Source: Meiothermus rufus DSM 22234 (GTDB lineage Bacteria; Deinococcota; Deinococci; Deinococcales; Thermaceae). From it: 64,000 nucleotides of DNA. Within the stretch, counting starts at the first letter, position 1. Each line of letters starts with the position of its first letter. Under the pieces are notes generated by a model that saw only the letters and a list, made by a program, of their open reading frames with translations, ran no database searches and was not told the origin of the DNA. Position numbers and translations under genes: made by a program. The stretch covers positions 1 to 64,000 of the forward strand of contig NZ_AUHY01000008.1 in the NCBI RefSeq assembly GCF_000423425.1. The letters are read 5' to 3'. Shown piece after piece: positions 17,196 through 25,137 of this stretch.

Positions 17196-17957
17196 CTAGT
17201 TGGTTTGCGCCTTAGGCTTGACCCCGGTGTACCGGCTGGCTGTCCAAAGCAGCACCCCGGCAAAAAGGACCCGTAGCCAAAGCTCCGGTAGCTGGTTGGC
17301 TACCAAACCGCCTGCCGAGGCTCCCAGCAGAATGCCCACCACCAGCCCCGGTACGTGGGCCTGGGCCAGGTTGCCGTAGCGGTAGTGGGTGTACGAACCG
17401 ACCAGGGCCGAAGGGATCATGGCCAGTAGGGAAGTGCCCTGGGCGGTGTGTTGCTCGAGGCCTACCAGCAGAACCATGATGGGCACAGTGATGGTGCCTC
17501 CACCCACGCCCAGCAGGCCGGAGGCAAACCCCGAGGCTACACCGGTAAATAGCAGGGGCAGAACCCGTACCCAGCCTTCTAGGGGCTCGCTTGCGTGAGG
17601 GATATAGGGTTTGAGCACCAGCATCAGGGCCACGAAAACCAGGTACCAGCCAAAGACCCGCTTGAGCTTCCACTCGGGTAGCCGGTTGGCAAAGCGCGCA
17701 CCTAGGTTGGCGCTGAACATAGCGGTAGGGATGATCAGAAGGGCGGCTAGCCAGTCCACCGTGCCCTGGGCGGCATAGGTTAGCGCCCCAGCCAGCCCGG
17801 TGAAGACCACCATCACCAGGCTGGTGGCCACGGCCTCGTGCTGGCTGAGTTTGAGGAAACTGACCATCAGGGGTACCGCAATAACCCCTCCCCCCAGGCC
17901 TACCAACCCCCCAAAGGCCCCTGCAGCGAGGCCAATCCACAGACTGAGAAGATTCAC
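17196..17957 (-). CDS. TauE/SafE family (DUF81) anion exporter
   Basis: A 253-residue inner-membrane protein with about eight membrane segments in two homologous halves, each starting with a glycine-rich motif (GAFGGLVGLGGGVIAVPLMV and SGLLGVGGGTITVPIMV). The family exports sulfite, sulfoacetate or related organosulfur anions; the substrate here cannot be told. The start was set to GTG 17957 because TATAAC (17970-17965) lies exactly 7 nt upstream, giving a leaderless transcript; an upstream ATG at 17996 would put the promoter inside the gene. The gene converges on the SufR-like gene. Confidence 0.85.
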   Translation of the reverse strand: MNLLSLWIGLAAGAFGGLVGLGGGVIAVPLMVSFLKLSQHEAVATSLVMVVFTGLAGALTYAAQGTVDWLAALLIIPTAMFSANLGARFANRLPEWKLKRVFGWYLVFVALMLVLKPYIPHASEPLEGWVRVLPLLFTGVASGFASGLLGVGGGTITVPIMVLLVGLEQHTAQGTSLLAMIPSALVGSYTHYRYGNLAQAHVPGLVVGILLGASAGGLVANQLPELWLRVLFAGVLLWTASRYTGVKPKAQTN

Positions 17958-17992
17958 AGCCCTGGTTATACCACACAGGTTAGATTTTTGAT

Positions 17993-18985
17993 TCAAAATA
18001 GAGTTTGCAGCCAGCGCAGCCAGTTTTCACCCAGCACGTGGTTTTGCCAGGGGGTTGGCACCAGTGCGGCGATCTTGTGCAGGTCGGCGGGCTGATCCAG
18101 GCCCTGGGGGTTTTCGTATAGGCCAAAGCCCCCGTCGAAGTCGGAGCCTAGGCCCACCTTGTCCCAGCCCACCAGGCGGGCGGTATGGGCCAGGTGCCGG
18201 CCCACCACCTCCAGCCCCACCCGCTTCTGGCCACGCTGCCAGGTGTGGTCGAGGAAAAAGTTATAGAGCACCGTGCCGATCACCCCCCCGCGCTGGCCGA
18301 TGGCCTGGATCATGGCATCGCTCAGGTGGCGGTTGGCGTAAGGCTCTCCCTCGCCGCCCAGTAGGGCTCGAGGGTTGCTGTGGGTAGCACACAAGGGGCC
18401 CGGGAAAACCTCTAAAGCCTGCCAGAAAGCCTCTTCATCCATGTGGGAGAGGTCTAGGGCTAGACGGTGCTGGTGCATGGCCTGCAAAAGCTCGAGGCCC
18501 AGCGGGGTCAGCCCACCAGGCTCACGGGTGCCCCCTGCGTAGCGGGTGCGCTGCCAGGCGGGCCCGATGAGCCGTACACCCTGGTCGAACCAGAAGGCCA
18601 CTTCCTCTGGCTGGCGGATGCACTCAGCCCCCTCGATGAGGATCACCAGGGCTGGGGTATGGTCCTGTGGCCATAAGGCCCGGTGAGCCTGCAGGCTGGC
18701 CTGGTCGCGCAGGATGCGTACCAGGCCCTGCTCCTCCCAGCGCAGGTATACCGCTAGCTGACGTAGGGCTTGGGTATGCGCCATCTGAGGGTCGGGGTAC
18801 TGGTGCGGGTTGACCCATATAGTGGCAAAACAAACCCCCACGCCGCCTTCGCGCAAAGCCGGTAAGGTGACCACCGGCACTTCGGGGTGCCGGTCGCGCT
18901 GGCGTAGCTCGGCCAGGGGGAGAGTTAGGTCGCGCCCCAGGTCAAGGACGTTGTGGGCTAGGTCGAGGTGGGCGTCTACAATCAC
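17993..18985 (-). CDS. Membrane dipeptidase family (M19) peptidase
   Basis: A 330-residue zinc peptidase of the renal dipeptidase family. Metal-binding segments are visible: VDAHLDLAH at the N-terminus, EGAE near residue 120, LDLSHM near 180 and CATHSNPRAL near 200, then GLGSDFDGG towards the C-terminus. No signal peptide is seen. The start was set to GTG 18985 because TAGGAT (18998-18993) lies 7 nt upstream, so the transcript would be leaderless; this also places the conserved VIVDAHLD at the very start, as usual in the family. Confidence 0.87.
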   Translation of the reverse strand: MIVDAHLDLAHNVLDLGRDLTLPLAELRQRDRHPEVPVVTLPALREGGVGVCFATIWVNPHQYPDPQMAHTQALRQLAVYLRWEEQGLVRILRDQASLQAHRALWPQDHTPALVILIEGAECIRQPEEVAFWFDQGVRLIGPAWQRTRYAGGTREPGGLTPLGLELLQAMHQHRLALDLSHMDEEAFWQALEVFPGPLCATHSNPRALLGGEGEPYANRHLSDAMIQAIGQRGGVIGTVLYNFFLDHTWQRGQKRVGLEVVGRHLAHTARLVGWDKVGLGSDFDGGFGLYENPQGLDQPADLHKIAALVPTPWQNHVLGENWLRWLQTLF

Positions 18986-19019
18986 GTCCCCAATCCTACG
19001 CGCCTGGCCCGCTTGGGGG

Positions 19020-20072
19020 CTAGGCCCGGCCAAACAGGAGCCTCGAGGCCCGCAGCCACCGGGCTAGGATGGCCACAGCTAGCGGAATCGATAGGGAGAG
19101 GGCCACATAGATGGCAAAAGCCGGCGATACACCCAAGGGTTCGGGGAAGTGTGGCGTGCGCTCAAGCAGCCGGATCACCAAGGGGTGAATCAGGTAGATC
19201 TGCAGTGAGTAGCGGCCCAGCAACTGCAAGGCTGGGCTCAGGGGGGTCCGGGCCAGCCCCAGCGCCAAGGAGACCAACACCAAGGAGGCCGCGCTGCTGT
19301 ATATCCAGTAGCCCACCTGATACTGGAAGGTGTTGACCGGGATGTTGCGGATGGCATCGTAGGCCAGGGGTAGGTATAGGGCCATACCCAGGCCCACGAA
19401 TACCAACCCCCACACCCGGTAGCGTGGCATGAGCGCTTCCAGGCGGGGCATATGGTGGACTAGGGTCAAGCCCACGGCCAGGGTGGGCAGGTACCAGATC
19501 AGGGTACTTCCAGGGAAAGGAATCTGCCAATATAGCCGGTTGGCCCAGTAAAAGGCTAAGGTCAGGCCGAAACTGGGCAACAGGATGGCCCAGGCTGGAA
19601 CCTTGCGCCGTAGCACCGGCAACAGCAGGGGCATGAGCAGCACCAGCTGTATGGCCAGCACCATGTAGTAAAGGTGGAAGTAGCTCTTGCCCCACAGCAA
19701 ATAGAGACTGATCCGCTCCGGGGTGAGGGGGGGCAGGGTGCCCTCGTAGAAGCGGAACAGCAGGTAAATACCAGTCCAGACTAGGTAGGGCACTACCACC
19801 GGGCGCAGGCGGCTCCAGGAGTAAGGGGGGCCACTCCGCAATAGGCTCATGCCAATCAGCAGGGTAGAGAGAAAAAGGAAGGCTGGCACCACAAAGGCCA
19901 GCAGCCGATTGAAGGTGGCGATGAACCACCAGTACTCGGAGTCCTGGGGTACCTCGCGTAAAAAGCGCCCACCTACGTGGGCTACTAAAACCCCTAGGAT
20001 AGCCAGACCCCGGTACACATCCACCCAGGGCAGCGAATTGTGGACGACGGTTGCGGCAAGGGATGCGCCCAT
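19020..20072 (-). CDS. Acyltransferase 3 family membrane protein
   Basis: 350 residues with about ten hydrophobic segments. The family hallmark is the early histidine in the first membrane helix region: VDVYRGLAILGVLVAHVGGRF. A late motif YSLQIYLIHPLVIRLLE is also typical. Members O-acylate cell-surface sugars, peptidoglycan or antibiotics; the target is unknown. The ATG at 20072 leads directly into the catalytic domain. About 250 nt of non-coding DNA separates it from the downstream end of the neighbouring hydrolase gene; I see no gene there. Confidence 0.82.
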   Translation of the reverse strand: MGASLAATVVHNSLPWVDVYRGLAILGVLVAHVGGRFLREVPQDSEYWWFIATFNRLLAFVVPAFLFLSTLLIGMSLLRSGPPYSWSRLRPVVVPYLVWTGIYLLFRFYEGTLPPLTPERISLYLLWGKSYFHLYYMVLAIQLVLLMPLLLPVLRRKVPAWAILLPSFGLTLAFYWANRLYWQIPFPGSTLIWYLPTLAVGLTLVHHMPRLEALMPRYRVWGLVFVGLGMALYLPLAYDAIRNIPVNTFQYQVGYWIYSSAASLVLVSLALGLARTPLSPALQLLGRYSLQIYLIHPLVIRLLERTPHFPEPLGVSPAFAIYVALSLSIPLAVAILARWLRASRLLFGRA

Positions 20073-20322
20073 AGCCCTATGTGTAACCGGGTTTTATTAG
20101 AGCAACCCCTGGAGTTGCATGTGAAAATGGGCCTGGGGTCTGGTGGGTTGGGGAAAAGGTTTCAAAAAAGCGCAATATTTCCGCTATAGCAGAAAAATTT
20201 GCATCTTAATCTTCATCAGGATGGGGCTTGAGATCAAAGGCTTCAACCGAACTGGCTCGAGGGGGAACAACCCCGGGTTTTCCTCTGGACTATGCCATTG
20301 CCGGATGATTTTTCCCAATCCA

Positions 20323-21312
20323 TCAGGGTTTGCCCGAGGTCGCGGACGGCCTAAGCCAGGCTGCCAGGGCCTGCTCCACCAGGGCCCAGATGGCAGGGGT
20401 GGTGTGGTGCTCCAGGTCGGGGTAGAGCACCAGCTGATCCCGGGTGAAGGGGCCCAGAGGGGCAAAACCTCCCAAGCAGGCGCGCTCTTTGATGAGCGGG
20501 CTGCGCCATAACTGGCCTTCGCGGGTCAGGGCCACCCGTCGGACGGGGTGCCCGGCCTCTTCCCGCGCTTGGGCCAGGGCGCAGTACTGCAAGGGCGAGA
20601 CGATGGGGTCGTTGCCAGCGGCTACCATCAGGAGAGGAGCCTGCACCTCCTGGGCCCAGGTGAGGGGGCTGCGCTGGCGGTAGCACGCGGGGCATGCCTC
20701 GGGCGAGGCCCCCACCAGGGCCTGCCAGCGCTGGTAGGCCTCGGTGCGGCCATAACGCTTGAGGCGTTCCATCATGGCTAAAAAATCGGTAGCGCCCAGC
20801 AGAAAGACCACCCCTTTGGCCTGGGGGTCGTGGCGGGCAGCGCGCAAGGCCACACAAGCCCCCAGCGAGATGCCCACATAGGCCCGTTGGGTGGTGCCCC
20901 CCAGGCGGGGTAGGCCATCGGCCAGCAGGCGCACATCGGGGCCTTCACTTTGGCAAATCTCGCTTCTGCCTTGGCTTTTTCCCTGGCCTCGCAGGTGGGG
21001 CAGGGCTACCAGGTAGCCAGCCTGGGCCCAGCTTCGGCACAGCTCGAGGGTGCTGGCGTTGGGACCAACGAACCCCCCATGTACCAGAACCACGCTGGGA
21101 AAGGGGCCAGGGCCTTTGGGTTTGCAGATTTCAGCATACAGCTCTACATCGCTTTGGTAGCGCACCGCCAGGCGCTGTAGGTTGGGATCGGGTAGGGGCT
21201 GAATCTGCCATGCTTCCGGGGCTTTCCCAAGTTGAGGCCGGAGCAATACCCAACCCCCCAAGCTAAGAATGAGCAGCAAAAAGGCAAGGAGAACCACCCA
21301 CAGGCCGCGCAC
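20323..21312 (-). CDS. Membrane-anchored alpha/beta hydrolase
   Basis: 329 residues. A single N-terminal membrane anchor (residues 3-27) precedes an alpha/beta hydrolase domain with oxyanion segment VLVHGGFVG, nucleophile elbow GISLGAC, acid AGNDPIV and histidine LEHHTT, so the catalytic triad is complete. The nearest family is dienelactone hydrolase/BAAT-like, but the substrate is unknown. The start is GTG; CATACT lies 6 nt upstream (21324-21319), so it is probably leaderless. It is divergent from the photolyase gene. Confidence 0.82.
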   Translation of the reverse strand: MRGLWVVLLAFLLLILSLGGWVLLRPQLGKAPEAWQIQPLPDPNLQRLAVRYQSDVELYAEICKPKGPGPFPSVVLVHGGFVGPNASTLELCRSWAQAGYLVALPHLRGQGKSQGRSEICQSEGPDVRLLADGLPRLGGTTQRAYVGISLGACVALRAARHDPQAKGVVFLLGATDFLAMMERLKRYGRTEAYQRWQALVGASPEACPACYRQRSPLTWAQEVQAPLLMVAAGNDPIVSPLQYCALAQAREEAGHPVRRVALTREGQLWRSPLIKERACLGGFAPLGPFTRDQLVLYPDLEHHTTPAIWALVEQALAAWLRPSATSGKP

Positions 21313-21398
21313 CCCCTCAGTATGCCCACCTTGCCTGAGAAATCGGCCAGGGTCAATTTGAAGCCATCCCCTACTTTTGTGGCCCGCTTTTGGGCAGT

Positions 21399-22718
21399 AT
21401 GACTCCCATGAACCTGGTCTGGCATCGTGCTGATTTGCGCCTGCACGACCACCCGGCCCTGGATGCGGCTTTGCGTGCGGGTCCGGTTTTGGGCCTGGTG
21501 GTGCTCGACCCCAACATCCTGCAAAACACCACCCTCCGCCGCCGGGCCTGGTTTTACCGGAATGTGACCGCTTTGCGCCAGGCCTATGCCCGACGAGGTG
21601 GGGTACTGCTGGTGCGGGCTGGCCTGCCCTGGGAGGTGGTGTCGCGGGTGGTGGCCGAGCTGGGGGTGCAGCAGGTTTATGCTGTGCGCAACAGCACGCC
21701 CTACGCCCGCTTCCGGGATGCCAAAGTGGAGCAGGCCCTGGGGAGGGCGGTGCGCTGGCTGCCGGGGCAGTACATCCTCGAGCCCGGCACCCTGCGCAAG
21801 CCCGATGGAAGCCCCTACACGGTTTTTACCCCCTTTTCCAAGCGCTGGTGGGCGGCCCTCGAGCCCACTTTGCTTGAGGCTCCCCAGCGCTTTTTGCCGC
21901 TGAACCTGCCCCCAGGCTACGAGCTGGGCTCCATTCCACAGGAGCAGTCGGATGTGCCCCTGCCTCCGGCGGGGGAGGAGGCGGCTTTGGGGCGGCTCGA
22001 GGCCTTTGTACAGGCGAAGCTCCCCGCCTACCACCAGACCCGCGACGGCCTGGCTGGGGAAGGAGTCTCGCGGCTTTCCTACTACTTCACCCTGGGGGTG
22101 CTTTCGCCCCGGCTGGCGGCCCAGCGGGCCTTGCGGCGGGGGGGCGAAGGGGCACAGAAATGGGTGAACGAGCTGTGTTGGCGCGACTTTAGCGGCGACC
22201 TGCTGTACCACCGTCCCGGGATGCTGACCCAAGCCTTCGACCCCCGCTGGGAGGCGTTGCCCTGGAACGATGATGCCGAGTTGTTCGAAGCCTGGCTTTC
22301 CGGCCAGACCGGTATTCCGGTGGTGGATGCTGGGATGCGCGAGCTGCGGGCTACCGGGTTTCTGTCCAACCGGGCCCGCATGGTGGTGGCCCAGTTTGCG
22401 GTTAAGCTCGCCCTCCTGCCCTGGCCAAAGTGCGAGCGGGCTTTCCGCGACCTTCTGCTGGATGGCGACAATGCCTCCAACCTGCAGGGTTGGCACTGGG
22501 CTGGGGGTCTGGGGGTGGATGCGGCCCCGTATTTCCGGGTCTTCAACCTGGTGGCCCAGGCCGAGGCCCACGACCCCGGTGGGGCCTGGCTTCGTCGCTG
22601 GGTGCCGGAGTCGGGGGGGCGGCCCCAGCCCTACCGACGGCCATGGCTAGACCTCGAGCAAGCCCGCCGCCGCTACCTGGCGGCAGCGGAAAAGGTAGCT
22701 AAACAGAAACGTTCCTAG
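21399..22718 (+). CDS. phr: Deoxyribodipyrimidine photolyase (CPD photolyase)
   Basis: A 439-residue flavoprotein that repairs cyclobutane pyrimidine dimers with blue light. The N-terminal antenna domain begins NLVWHRADLRLHDHPAL. The C-terminal FAD domain contains LSYYFTLGVLSPR, ELCWRDFSGDLLYHRP, TGIPVVDAGMRELRATGFLSNRARM and LLDGDNASNLQGWHWAGG, the residues that bind FAD and the lesion. The length is close to that of the Thermus enzyme. I chose ATG 21399; ATG 21408 is an alternative and would begin MNLVWHRADL. Confidence 0.95.
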   Translation: MTPMNLVWHRADLRLHDHPALDAALRAGPVLGLVVLDPNILQNTTLRRRAWFYRNVTALRQAYARRGGVLLVRAGLPWEVVSRVVAELGVQQVYAVRNSTPYARFRDAKVEQALGRAVRWLPGQYILEPGTLRKPDGSPYTVFTPFSKRWWAALEPTLLEAPQRFLPLNLPPGYELGSIPQEQSDVPLPPAGEEAALGRLEAFVQAKLPAYHQTRDGLAGEGVSRLSYYFTLGVLSPRLAAQRALRRGGEGAQKWVNELCWRDFSGDLLYHRPGMLTQAFDPRWEALPWNDDAELFEAWLSGQTGIPVVDAGMRELRATGFLSNRARMVVAQFAVKLALLPWPKCERAFRDLLLDGDNASNLQGWHWAGGLGVDAAPYFRVFNLVAQAEAHDPGGAWLRRWVPESGGRPQPYRRPWLDLEQARRRYLAAAEKVAKQKRS

Positions 22719-22749
22719 ACTAAAGCTTTTCCGCAGAGCGCCTCGCCCT

Positions 22750-23499
22750 TCAAGAAGCTATGCGCTTGCGAGGCCGGTATCCGGCAGCCCCGGCGATGAT
22801 GCGGTGGTCTTTGAGCTCGAGCTGGCCCAGCCCGTGCTTCTGGGCTAGCTTTTCCAGGTTGCGCCGGCGCTCCTCGAGCCGGGCCGCGTAGGACATATTG
22901 GCCCCGTGCACAGAGACCGCCACCCCCCGGCCCGGTAGCTGGATCAGGGGATACCCGGCGCGGCTTACCCGCAGGTACCAGTCCCAGTCCCAGTAGTCGG
23001 CCATCTCGGGGTCGAAGGGGCCCAGCTGGTCGTGCAGAGCGCGGGGGTAGGCCGCCCCGGTGGCCAGCAGGTGGTTGTCGCGCAGGAGGGAGTGCGGGGT
23101 GGCCTGGTGGTCGAAGGGGATGCGTTCTAGCTCGAGGCCGTCCCGCTCCAGTAGCAAATAGCCCCCCCGGTAGACCAGGCCAGCCCGGGCCTTGAGGGCC
23201 CGCACCACCCGGTGCAGATGGGTGGGGTCGAGCCACCAGTCGTCGTCGTCCAAAAGAGCGATGATCTGCCCTGAGGCCTGGGCCAGCCCGGTGTTGCGGG
23301 CCTCCACCTGGCCTTGGCCCTGGTTGCGCACCCCGATGATCCGGGGGTCGCGCAGGCTGTGGGCCGCCAGGATGCCCGAGCCGTTGCCATCGTCCACCAC
23401 TAGGGCTTCCCAGTCGGGGTAGAGCTGGCGCTGGAGCGAGCGCAGGGCCCGCAGAAGCAACTGGGGGCGGTTATAGGTCGGGATGATTACGCTGACCAT
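22750..23499 (-). CDS. Family 2 glycosyltransferase
   Basis: A 249-residue GT-A fold transferase. It opens VSVIIPTYNRPQLLLRALRSL, with the nucleotide-binding VVDDGNGSG, the metal-binding DDDDWWLDP near residue 85, and an acceptor-side region with DYWDWDWYLRVSRAGY near residue 170. No membrane segment is present. It probably adds a sugar to a surface glycan or glycolipid; donor and acceptor are unknown. TAATCT lies 8 nt before the ATG, consistent with a leaderless transcript. It is not next to other glycan genes. Confidence 0.85.
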   Translation of the reverse strand: MVSVIIPTYNRPQLLLRALRSLQRQLYPDWEALVVDDGNGSGILAAHSLRDPRIIGVRNQGQGQVEARNTGLAQASGQIIALLDDDDWWLDPTHLHRVVRALKARAGLVYRGGYLLLERDGLELERIPFDHQATPHSLLRDNHLLATGAAYPRALHDQLGPFDPEMADYWDWDWYLRVSRAGYPLIQLPGRGVAVSVHGANMSYAARLEERRRNLEKLAQKHGLGQLELKDHRIIAGAAGYRPRKRIAS

Positions 23500-23540
23500 T
23501 CGGCTTTAGATTAAAAGCCCTTTGTCAGGCTAGCTTGGTA

Positions 23541-23573
23541 CCTACCCTGACATTTGCCTGACCCTACCCTGAC
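23541..23573. repeat. Direct repeat upstream of surE
   Basis: CCTACCCTGAC occurs at 23541-23551 and again at 23563-23573, exactly 22 bp apart (two helical turns). The reverse complement of its CCTGAC half is at 23524-23529. The arrangement is typical of a binding site for a regulator that contacts one DNA face. Confidence 0.4.
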
Positions 23574-23602
23574 GCTGGGCCTCCAGGATGGGGCTAACGA
23601 CG

Positions 23603-24337
23603 ATGCGAATCCTGGTCACCAACGACGACGGTATCTATAGCCCCGGTCTTTTGGCCCAGGCCCAGGTGGCCACCGCCTTTGGCCAGGTGCGGGTGGTGGC
23701 CTCCGATGTGGAGCAGTCGGCTATGGGGCATGCCATCACCATCCTGCGCCCCCTGCACTACCGCGCCACCCCGCTGGGGGGCCTCGAGGCCTACCGGGTC
23801 AACGGCACCCCTGCCGACTGCGTGGCCCTGGGCACCCACCACTGGGAGCAGGTCGACCTGGTGCTTTCAGGTATCAACCTGGGAGCCAACCTGGGCCACG
23901 AAATCTGGCACTCCGGCACCGTAGCCGCGGCCAAACAGGCCGCCCTTCTGGGCATTCCGGCCATCGCCTTCAGCACCCCCGTCAATGGCCGCGAGCCCGA
24001 CTTTGAAGGCCTCAAGCCCTGGGTGGGAAAGGTGCTGGAAGCCCTCCTGCGCGAGCCCAAGCCCTTTTTGATCAACGTCAACCTGCCGCCCAAACCCAAG
24101 GGGCTGCTGTGGGCCCGCCAGTCGGTGCGGCGCTACCTGGGCCGGGTGGTGCCCGGCACCGACCCCATGGGCCGGGAGCACTTCTGGTTTGCCCCCCACC
24201 CCGATCACGAGCCGGAGGAGGGCACCGACCGCTGGGCGCTGGAGCACAACTTTATCGCCCTCACCCCCCTGCGCCTCGACCTGACCGACGAGGCCCGCCT
24301 GGGCCAGGCCTTTCAGCGGGCGACCCTGGCCGACTGA
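23603..24337 (+). CDS. surE: 5'/3'-nucleotidase SurE
   Basis: A survival protein that dephosphorylates nucleoside 5'- and 3'-monophosphates. The metal-binding motif NDDGIYSPG is right at the N-terminus, followed by [23 protein letters not shown] and [22 protein letters not shown], so the active site is complete. The start was set to the ATG that gives [10 protein letters not shown], the standard SurE start; an in-frame ATG at 23588 is also possible. The 3' end overlaps the convergent hydrogenase-like small-subunit gene by 25 bp. Confidence 0.94.
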   Translation: MRILVTNDDGIYSPGLLAQAQVATAFGQVRVVASDVEQSAMGHAITILRPLHYRATPLGGLEAYRVNGTPADCVALGTHHWEQVDLVLSGINLGANLGHEIWHSGTVAAAKQAALLGIPAIAFSTPVNGREPDFEGLKPWVGKVLEALLREPKPFLINVNLPPKPKGLLWARQSVRRYLGRVVPGTDPMGREHFWFAPHPDHEPEEGTDRWALEHNFIALTPLRLDLTDEARLGQAFQRATLAD

Positions 24338-25137
24338 GGCCCGGCTTCCTGCAACCGCCCGCCCACCAGGCGCTGCCGTACCCGCCCGCTGAGGAGCAAA
24401 AGGCCATGCAGAATGGCGGGGGGGCGGGCCGGGCTGCCCGGCACGTACACGTCGACCGGCAAAAGCCGGTCAACCCCGCCGACCACCTGGGGGCTGCCCT
24501 TGAACACCTCACCATCGATGGCCTCGTTGCCCACGGCCACCACGCCCTTGGGCTCAGGGGTGGCCTGGTAGGTGCGCAGCAGGGCCTCGCGCATGTTCTG
24601 GCTCACCGGGCCGGTGACCAGCAAAGCGTCGGCATGGCGGGGCGAGGCCACCACGCTGAAGCCAAAGCGGGCCATGTCGTGGAAGGGGTTGCCCGCCAGA
24701 GCGATCTCGCTGTCGTCCTGGCCGGTGTTGCCTGCGGAGACCTCGCGGAAGGCCAGGGTGGGCAGGTGCAGCTCGCTGCGGGTGGGCAGCGGGGGGGTGG
24801 CCTCCACAAAGGCCCCCTTTTCCAGGTCGACCCGCTGGATCAGGTCGCTGCGCCGGGTGACCGCAACCTCGAGGCTGCGCATCTCCTCGATGGCCTGGGG
24901 AAAGGCCCTGCGGCAGCGGCCACAGAGCACGCAGTGGGCCAGATCCAGCCGGAACTCCCCCGGCTCCTCCTGGAAGGCTCCGCTGGGGCAGAGGGCCTGT
25001 AGGGCCTGCCGCACCTGAGGGGATAGCCCCTGGGGTTGCAACAGTGGCCAGCCGGGGGCCCAGGCCGGAAGGCGGAAGAGCTTGTCCAGGCTTCGGGTCA
25101 GAAGACCGGTGCGTAGGGTTTGCCAGAGGGCATTCAT
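24313..25137 (-). CDS. Hydrogenase-4/complex I-like small subunit (EhrS/HyfI-like) with ferredoxin domain and no N2-cluster cysteines
   Basis: 274 residues. Residues 45-85 form a ferredoxin-type module with one complete [4Fe-4S] set: C50 (CPSGAF) plus C69, C72 and C75 (CVLCGRC). These are the only cysteines in the protein. Residues 125-247 match HycG/HyfI/NuoB, including [13 protein letters not shown] and VDVYVPG, but the four N2 ligands are replaced: CNGC became TGQD (138-141), VGSC became VGNE (E205) and PGCPPRP became PGSPARP (S235). The start is ATG 25137, overlapping the preceding stop (ATGA); GTG 25146 is possible. It is the last gene of the operon and presumably the peripheral electron-entry subunit, but the chain beyond its single cluster is unclear. 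Confidence 0.85.
   Translation of the reverse strand: MNALWQTLRTGLLTRSLDKLFRLPAWAPGWPLLQPQGLSPQVRQALQALCPSGAFQEEPGEFRLDLAHCVLCGRCRRAFPQAIEEMRSLEVAVTRRSDLIQRVDLEKGAFVEATPPLPTRSELHLPTLAFREVSAGNTGQDDSEIALAGNPFHDMARFGFSVVASPRHADALLVTGPVSQNMREALLRTYQATPEPKGVVAVGNEAIDGEVFKGSPQVVGGVDRLLPVDVYVPGSPARPPAILHGLLLLSGRVRQRLVGGRLQEAGPQSARVAR

Noticed and set aside
20073-20322. 250-nt gap examined for a small gene or RNA
   Set aside because: Only a weak GCAAC/GTTGC hairpin and AT-rich patches; no ribosome site with a sensible reading frame, no tRNA-like fold seen.
21144-22571. Long minus-strand open frame opposite the photolyase gene (475 codons)
   Set aside because: The plus-strand frame has full photolyase motifs; the antisense product has no recognisable domain.
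23524-23573. CCTGAC repeats considered as a CRISPR remnant
   Set aside because: Only two 11-bp copies and no spacer-repeat periodicity or cas genes.
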